Part shown: positions 59,155 through 64,000 of the stretch, one piece after another
Layout of the letters: every line of letters begins with the position of its first letter
Numbering within the stretch: the stretch's first letter is position 1
Assembly (NCBI RefSeq): GCF_007692705.1
Contig: NZ_REBN01000166.1
Span: forward strand, 1-64,000
From: Mongoliibacter sp.
GTDB lineage: Bacteria; Bacteroidota; Bacteroidia; Cytophagales; Cyclobacteriaceae
Direction of reading: 5' to 3'
DNA: 64,000 bases
Program-made: the position numbers and the translations under genes
Notes under the pieces: generated by a model
Seen by the model: only the letters and a program-made list of their open reading frames with translations
The model's database searches: none
What the model was told of the DNA's origin: nothing

Positions 59155-61968
59155 TTAATCTGATGCTTTTGGGTATTTCCTGATTTCCAAAAGGTTCTCT
59201 TTTGTTAAAAACTCTCGAGCCGCTTCCTGTATCCTTTGTGAGTTTACTGATTCAATACTTTCTTTACCATTTAATAGGTCTTTCCAGTCCAGATTATAAT
59301 TCCTTACCGTATTCATTTGTGCAATCCAATAATTATTTCTTTTTAAGTTCTCCTCTAGGGCTATTCTTCTTTTTTCTTTGACCTTTTTTAGATCATCTTC
59401 TTCGGGTCCATTTTCCTGAATTTTCCTGATTTCATTCCAAGTAGCCTCAATCAGTTCGTCCACACGGTCTGGACTACAGGGGAAACTGACGGAGAAAGAA
59501 AATTGATCTACAGGCTGTATGGTCATGCTTCCACTTGCTCCCACACCGTATACACCTCCGATTTCTTCTCTAAGACTTTCTATCAGTTTGATTGTCAGTA
59601 TTTCTCCAAGAAAAGAAATGTCTCTGGCCCGACTTCTGTCGTACTGGGTTTCTCCTGAAAAAAACAGGATCACCTGACTTTTTTCATCGGATCCTACTTC
59701 AATGGTTTCAGTCTTTCCGCGTGGAGCACGGATACCCATATCCACAAAATCCTTGGTATTATCAGGGTCGCCTTTGAGACTAGCTATGTATTTTTCTAAA
59801 AGTGGGATGAAAATTTCAGGATCAATATTTCCTGCAAAAAAGAAATCAAAATCTGCGGCGTTGGAAAAACGCTCATCAAAAATTTCAAGTCCTCTTTCTA
59901 CTGATATTTTATCCAACTCTTCAGCCTCATAGATTCCCATCGCCCGAAGGTTGCCATTGGCAATGATCTTATTCAGCTGTTTGGAAAACTGGTAGTCTGG
60001 ATTACCGGCAGCACTGGCAATTTGTGTTCTTTGGTTAGCAATGTAGACATCAAATAATTCCCGGTCAAGCCTTGTTTCGGTAAAATAGAGGTGAATCAGC
60101 TGTAAGGCTGTCTCTGATTGTGCTGGGGAAAAGGATCCGGAAATAGTCTGATTATATGTGCCTATATTAGGAGTTACTGAAACAGTTTTTCCTGCCAGAA
60201 TTTTTCTCAAATCTGATGGAGAAAAATCACCAATTCCCATGACATTGACCATGACACCAGCATAGCTGGCTGAATAGTGGTCCTCATCGGGATATACAGA
60301 AACTCCACCTTTTCCAACTATGGAAAATAGAATTTCATCATTCTTAAAGTCTGTAGGCTTTAAGAATACTCTTGCTCCATTGGAGAGCTGGTATTCAAAA
60401 ATCCCAACTGATTCAATTTCCTCCTTCGATACTATTTTCCCAGAAGCTGGAGGAGAACCCATCAGTTGATCAGCCAACTCCTTTTCTATGTAAGGTTCCA
60501 AATTTGAGGATTCCAACTTGTCAAAAAGTGCTGCTATCTGTTCTTCGTTGGGTAGGTCTTCTTTTTGTTCTTCAGGGGCCATGATGATGGCTACCCGGTT
60601 TTCATTGCGTACCAATTCCCCAGCCAGGGCATTGATTTCTTCCAAAGTGATAAGGGGCAGTATTTCTTGGTAAAAATTATATTTCCATTCTTCACCCTCG
60701 GCGAAATTTCCTTTTAAAAAATGGTTCACATAACGGCCTACAATAGATCTTGATTCTGCCTTGTCCATTTCTTTGAATGATCTTTCTGCGCTGTTGAGCA
60801 CAGAACGTTTGACCCTATCAAGTTCAGCCTGTGTAAAGCCATGCTGTGCAACCCTTTCATTTTCGGTAACCAATGCTTGTATGCCATCAGTTACTTTTCC
60901 AGGGGCTACCACACCAGAAGCTGAAAAATAATCCATGCTTCTGACATAGTTGCCATACCCTGTTCCTGCGAAAATAAATGGGGCATCAGGTTTTTGCCTG
61001 ATTTCATCCAGCCTTTGCGTAAGCATTCCAGCGTATAAGGTCCTTATGAGATATTGTTTATAATCATTTTTGGTATGAAAAGAGAGAGGAGGATGCTTGT
61101 AGAACAATTGGATTTGAATGCCAGGTGCTTCAGGGTCTGTTACTATGCTCACAAAGGTTTCCTCATGTTCTGGGACTTCAAAGAATTTTCGCTCGGGATA
61201 ATTCTCCGGATTTTTCAAATCCCCAAAGAATTCCAGAATCATCTTTTCCAATTCAGCAGGGTCGGCATCTCCCACGGCAATGACGGCCATGTTGTTGGGT
61301 CTATACCAATCTTTATAAAAATCCCGGAGGGTTTCATGTTCGAAATTTTTGACGATTTCCATATCTCCTATGGGCAATCTTTCCGCATAGCGGCTTTGGA
61401 ATAGGAGTTTGGGTAAATATTGATCCCGCATTCTTTGACTATAACCCTGCCCCGTTCTCCACTCCTCAACGATGATGCTTCTTTCACTGTCAATGTCCTC
61501 ACCCTTCATGGAAATGTTTCCTGCCCAGTCCCGCAATACTTGAAAACCACTTTTCAGTTTTTCTTCATCATCAGAGGGAATGGGTAAAATATAGACTGTC
61601 TCATCAAAACCCGTATAAGCATTGAGGTCTGCACCAAAAGAAACCCCTATGGATTGGAGGTAAGAGATCAGTTCATTTTTTTCAAAATTTTCGGTGCCAT
61701 TGAAGGCCATATGTTCGGTGAAATGGGCCAATCCGAGCTGATCTTCCCTTTCAAGAACAGAACCGGCATTGACAGCAAGCCTCAATTCTACTTTGTTGGC
61801 AGGTTTGGGGTTTTGTTGGATATAGTAGACCAAACCGTTTTCTAAAGTTCCTTTTTTTACACGTGGATCGAGTGGGACTTTTTCGGAAAGGTCGGATTGG
61901 GCAAGGGTGAAAAAGGGGAGAAAAAAAAGGAGGAGTAGATAGAAAGGGTTTAGATTTTTTTGTATCAT
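59155..61968 (-). CDS. M16 family zinc metallopeptidase (pitrilysin-like)
   Basis: The ATG at 61968 gives 937 residues with a signal peptide ending FTLAQS; the 39 upstream codons are not protein-like. The inverted zinc motif HFTEH (H..EH) follows about 70 residues in, with an N-terminal active half and a C-terminal inactive half (GVSFGADLNAYTGFDETVY and later M16_C segments). It would degrade peptides in the periplasm or at the surface. It is monocistronic as far as seen. The 280-base region upstream shows no recognisable element. Confidence 0.92.
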   Translation of the reverse strand: MIQKNLNPFYLLLLFFLPFFTLAQSDLSEKVPLDPRVKKGTLENGLVYYIQQNPKPANKVELRLAVNAGSVLEREDQLGLAHFTEHMAFNGTENFEKNELISYLQSIGVSFGADLNAYTGFDETVYILPIPSDDEEKLKSGFQVLRDWAGNISMKGEDIDSERSIIVEEWRTGQGYSQRMRDQYLPKLLFQSRYAERLPIGDMEIVKNFEHETLRDFYKDWYRPNNMAVIAVGDADPAELEKMILEFFGDLKNPENYPERKFFEVPEHEETFVSIVTDPEAPGIQIQLFYKHPPLSFHTKNDYKQYLIRTLYAGMLTQRLDEIRQKPDAPFIFAGTGYGNYVRSMDYFSASGVVAPGKVTDGIQALVTENERVAQHGFTQAELDRVKRSVLNSAERSFKEMDKAESRSIVGRYVNHFLKGNFAEGEEWKYNFYQEILPLITLEEINALAGELVRNENRVAIIMAPEEQKEDLPNEEQIAALFDKLESSNLEPYIEKELADQLMGSPPASGKIVSKEEIESVGIFEYQLSNGARVFLKPTDFKNDEILFSIVGKGGVSVYPDEDHYSASYAGVMVNVMGIGDFSPSDLRKILAGKTVSVTPNIGTYNQTISGSFSPAQSETALQLIHLYFTETRLDRELFDVYIANQRTQIASAAGNPDYQFSKQLNKIIANGNLRAMGIYEAEELDKISVERGLEIFDERFSNAADFDFFFAGNIDPEIFIPLLEKYIASLKGDPDNTKDFVDMGIRAPRGKTETIEVGSDEKSQVILFFSGETQYDRSRARDISFLGEILTIKLIESLREEIGGVYGVGASGSMTIQPVDQFSFSVSFPCSPDRVDELIEATWNEIRKIQENGPEEDDLKKVKEKRRIALEENLKRNNYWIAQMNTVRNYNLDWKDLLNGKESIESVNSQRIQEAAREFLTKENLLEIRKYPKASD

Positions 61969-62248
61969 AATGAATATTTGGGAGTAACTTCTAAGAAATG
62001 TTTTTTTAGAAAAAGACTGATTGTCAGGCCTCTTTTTAACTGGCCTATTATATTTTAGGTTTAATAAAACGTATCGTCTTTCCAATTTAATTGATTGTTG
62101 GAAATGTATGCTGAAATCCTTTGAAAAGATTCGCTGCGATACTTGTCTTGGTATTTCATAAAAAAAAAATCTTGTGTGACTATTAAAACTAAGGATTGAA
62201 TTTCAAAAATAAAATCCTAAAATATGCTATTTTGAAAATTCAAAAAAG

Positions 62249-63547
62249 CTAAAGCTCCCCGATTTTCCTTCCTTTGCTTGTTTTAGCTTTGAAACTTTTG
62301 GGACTGCCAATGACCTGGGAATTGTAGATTCCTGCATGTCCGCTGAAAATGTAGGCAACGACGCAGGCCACCCCGATGAAGATGCCTGATTCGGCTCCAA
62401 AAAGTTCTATACCCATCAGTGTGCAGGCTAAAGGGGTGTTGGTAGCTCCTGAAAAAACACCTACAAACCCCATTCCTGCAAGCAAGGCAACAGGCAATGG
62501 AATAACTCCGGAAAGTGCATTGCCCAAAGTGGCTCCTGTATAGAACAATGGGGTTACCTCTCCTCCTTTAAACCCTGCCCCAAGAGTCAGCGAAGTCATA
62601 AATATCTTGACAAAGGAATCATACCAGGGAAGATTTTCAGAAAAAGCATCTACTATGGTAGGGATTCCTAAGCCTATATATTTTGTCGTACCCATGGCCA
62701 AAACCAATAAGGCGACCATTACACCTCCTAGTACAGGTCGTAGAGGGGGGTAGCTGATATATGTTTTAAATGCTTTTGACCAAAGGTGGGTTGCTTTTGC
62801 AAAAATCCTTCCGGCCAGTCCAAAGCAAATTCCTGCCGGGATAATCCAGAGTAGGGTCGGGATGTCTATATTTGGAACAAAAGGGATTTCATAATGAGTA
62901 TGGTGTACCTGCCAGAATTCAGCGCAGGCATAATCTGCAATGTAAGCACCAAGAAAAGCAGGTAAAATGGATTCATACCTAATTCTCCCTACTACAAGCC
63001 ATTCCAATGCAAAGACTGCTCCTGCCAATGGTGTGCCGAATACGGAAGCAAAGCCAGCAGCAACTCCTATAGTGATTAGGATTTTTCTGTCTTCTTTGGT
63101 CAGTTTTAGCCATTTGGTAAATTGATCTGCTATGGCTCCTCCCATTTGCACAGCAGTTCCCTCACGTCCTGCAGAACCTCCAAATAGGTGGGTGGCTATG
63201 GTTCCGAAAAGTACCAATGGAGCCATTCTGAGTGGAATGGTTTTTTGGGGGTTGTAAAATTCTTCAAGTAATTGATTATTCCCTTTGACCACAGACTCTC
63301 CAAACCTGTGGTAGCTCCAGCCGATAATGAGACCTCCCAAAGGTAGCAAAGCGATTATCCAAAGATTTGATTCCCGGTAATTTGTCGCAAAATCCAAAGC
63401 AACAAGGAAAAAAGCTGAAGCAGAGCCAGCCAGAAAACCGACTATCCCAGCAATGAGTAGCCATTTGATTGTGAAAATGAAACTGGGAAAGAATTCTTTT
63501 TTGAAAAATTTTTCTGCTTTCAGGTAAGATAAAATCCTCTTCAACAT
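62249..63547 (-). CDS. CLC-type anion transporter, probable fluoride/proton antiporter (CLC-F)
   Basis: The 432-residue protein has the CLC fold. The usual GSGIP filter is replaced by GNN (89-91), the gating motif reads GREGT (127-131, gating Glu129) instead of GREGP, and the E. coli proton glutamate position appears as Trp (FALEW). These changes are those I associate with the fluoride-exporting CLC-F clade. A fluoride riboswitch immediately upstream supports this strongly. It would pump F- out in exchange for protons and protect enolase and other enzymes. Confidence 0.88.
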   Translation of the reverse strand: MLKRILSYLKAEKFFKKEFFPSFIFTIKWLLIAGIVGFLAGSASAFFLVALDFATNYRESNLWIIALLPLGGLIIGWSYHRFGESVVKGNNQLLEEFYNPQKTIPLRMAPLVLFGTIATHLFGGSAGREGTAVQMGGAIADQFTKWLKLTKEDRKILITIGVAAGFASVFGTPLAGAVFALEWLVVGRIRYESILPAFLGAYIADYACAEFWQVHHTHYEIPFVPNIDIPTLLWIIPAGICFGLAGRIFAKATHLWSKAFKTYISYPPLRPVLGGVMVALLVLAMGTTKYIGLGIPTIVDAFSENLPWYDSFVKIFMTSLTLGAGFKGGEVTPLFYTGATLGNALSGVIPLPVALLAGMGFVGVFSGATNTPLACTLMGIELFGAESGIFIGVACVVAYIFSGHAGIYNSQVIGSPKSFKAKTSKGRKIGEL

Positions 63548-63571
63548 ATAGGTTTATTTATAGGTTTTTAT

Positions 63572-63592
63572 TTGCTGTCAAAAAAACAGCAA
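63572..63592 (-). promoter_or_regulatory. Hairpin between fluoride aptamer and CLC start
   Basis: TTGCTGT and ACAGCAA pair around a 7-base loop, 25 bases upstream of the ATG. It may be the expression platform. No T tract follows, so translational control is more likely than termination. Confidence 0.45.
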
Positions 63593-63599
63593 GTGTTGA

Positions 63600-63660
63600 A
63601 GTAGGAGTCATCAGCATTCAAAAGAAGCGGTTTCAGGTGGAACCCCATCACCTATATCCT
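63600..63660 (-). ncRNA. Fluoride riboswitch (crcB motif)
   Basis: On the minus strand the conserved blocks GGTGATGGGGTTC, CACCTGAAACCGCTTC and GCTGATGACTCCTAC occur in order and spacing as in the fluoride aptamer, including the pseudoknot parts. Binding of F- with Mg2+ turns expression on. It lies about 53 bases upstream of the CLC gene. Confidence 0.95.
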
Positions 63661-63662
63661 GA

Positions 63663-63670
63663 CAAAAATA
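63663..63670 (-). promoter_or_regulatory. Candidate -7 box of the fluoride riboswitch transcript
   Basis: TATTTTTG on the minus strand matches TAnnTTTG and ends three bases before the aptamer region. No ideal -33 TTTG was found. Confidence 0.4.
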
Positions 63671-63749
63671 GCTTTTATTGCCAAAAAGCATAAATATTTT
63701 GCTGAATTTTATTGATTACAAAACAAAGGATTATCTTAAGGATTGTAAT

Positions 63750-64000
63750 ATGATGATGAAAAACATGAAGCACATACTGATTACCGGGGGGTCCGGTTTG
63801 ATAGGGAAAAAGATAACTGGACTTTTAGAAAGAAAAGGATACGAGGTGGCTTGGCTTAGCCGTAGTCCTGGAGATTATGATCAAAAATCTTTTCATTGGG
63901 ACCTCAAAAAACAGGAAATAGATCAAGAGGCTATTGAATGGGCAGATGGTATTATTCACCTCGCTGGAGCGGGTGTGGCAGATAAGCGATGGACTGCCGA
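63750..64000 (+). CDS. TIGR01777 family NAD-dependent epimerase (partial, runs off the window)
   Basis: The frame from ATG 63750 (or in-frame ATGs at 63753, 63756, 63765) is open to the window end, 83 codons. It encodes the Rossmann start HILITGGSGLIGKKIT and the motif IIHLAGAGVADKRWTA, which is diagnostic of TIGR01777/YfcH-SulA-like epimerases. The true start is probably 63756 or 63765. The function of this family is poorly known. It is divergent from the fluoride-responsive CLC gene. Confidence 0.88.
   Translation, partial: MMMKNMKHILITGGSGLIGKKITGLLERKGYEVAWLSRSPGDYDQKSFHWDLKKQEIDQEAIEWADGIIHLAGAGVADKRWTA

Noticed and set aside
62249-63547. Ordinary chloride channel or ClcA-type acid-resistance antiporter
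   Set aside because: The GSGIP filter and the proton glutamate are missing, GREGT replaces GREGP, and a fluoride riboswitch precedes the gene.

Overview
The window is chromosomal DNA of a Bacteroidota bacterium, most likely order Cytophagales and close to Cyclobacteriaceae (Algoriphagus/Cecembia-like). The assignment is inferred from family content: DUF4221 and DUF4783 proteins, two TonB-dependent receptors with N-terminal carboxypeptidase-regulatory-like domains, an SDDDD-type surface lipoprotein, many class-II lipoboxes, almost no Shine-Dalgarno sequences, and promoters of the form TTTG-N18/19-TAnnTTTG. No rRNA, tRNA, CRISPR array or intact insertion sequence was seen. Most of the window is ordinary core genome; the accessory parts are the first 2.8 kb and a few single genes.

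Layout. 1-2.9 kb: a peptide export locus made of a 73-residue double-glycine leader peptide with four cysteines, a DUF4221 lipoprotein, and a peptidase-C39 ABC exporter that loses its second half at an inverted repeat. 2.8-5.7 kb: a TRAP transporter operon (dctP-dctQ-dctM, minus strand). 6-8.7 kb: a ZnuD-like TonB receptor with a small histidine-rich membrane protein. 8.8-13.6 kb: two small hypotheticals, an AEC permease and a large AsmA protein. 13.6-23.5 kb: a long minus-strand housekeeping stretch (coaX, outer-membrane protein, TPR protein, lptC, small membrane protein, CNNM/CBS protein, PpiD-like chaperone, DUF493, pterin dehydratase, rsmI, inositol phosphatase). 23.6-36.4 kb: anmK, a Glu/Leu-type dehydrogenase, nhaD, a lipoprotein, gpmI, DUF4783, nadC, amt-glnK, a nucleotidyltransferase, DoxX, recF. 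36.5-40.5 kb: pdhA, a TPR membrane protein, ribH, aspartate kinase. 40.5-49.6 kb: an AAA ATPase with a large palindrome upstream, M14 peptidase, small membrane protein, ABC exporter, DUF3050, PLP dehydratase, and a FAS1-FAS1-cupredoxin lipoprotein. 49.8-53.9 kb: M23 peptidase, a second coaX, GNAT, SDR, two hypotheticals. 53.9-59.1 kb: a TPP-riboswitch-controlled TonB receptor, a fatty-acid desaturase, a NadR-like kinase and a PnuC-family transporter. 59.2-64 kb: M16 peptidase, a CLC antiporter preceded by a fluoride riboswitch, and the start of a TIGR01777 epimerase.

Functional links. The fluoride riboswitch plus a CLC protein lacking GSGIP and carrying GREGT makes a coherent fluoride-efflux unit. 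The THI box plus TonB receptor, with PnuC and a NadR-like kinase nearby, points to vitamin import. glnK-amt is the ammonium uptake and sensing pair. The GG-peptide/C39-exporter locus is the best candidate for an undescribed system, but its exporter is broken as presented, by real rearrangement or by an assembly chimera.

Limits: family calls rest on recognised motifs and not on database searches. Start codons were moved to internal ATGs where the longest frame began at TTG or GTG or ran into an unlikely N-terminus.
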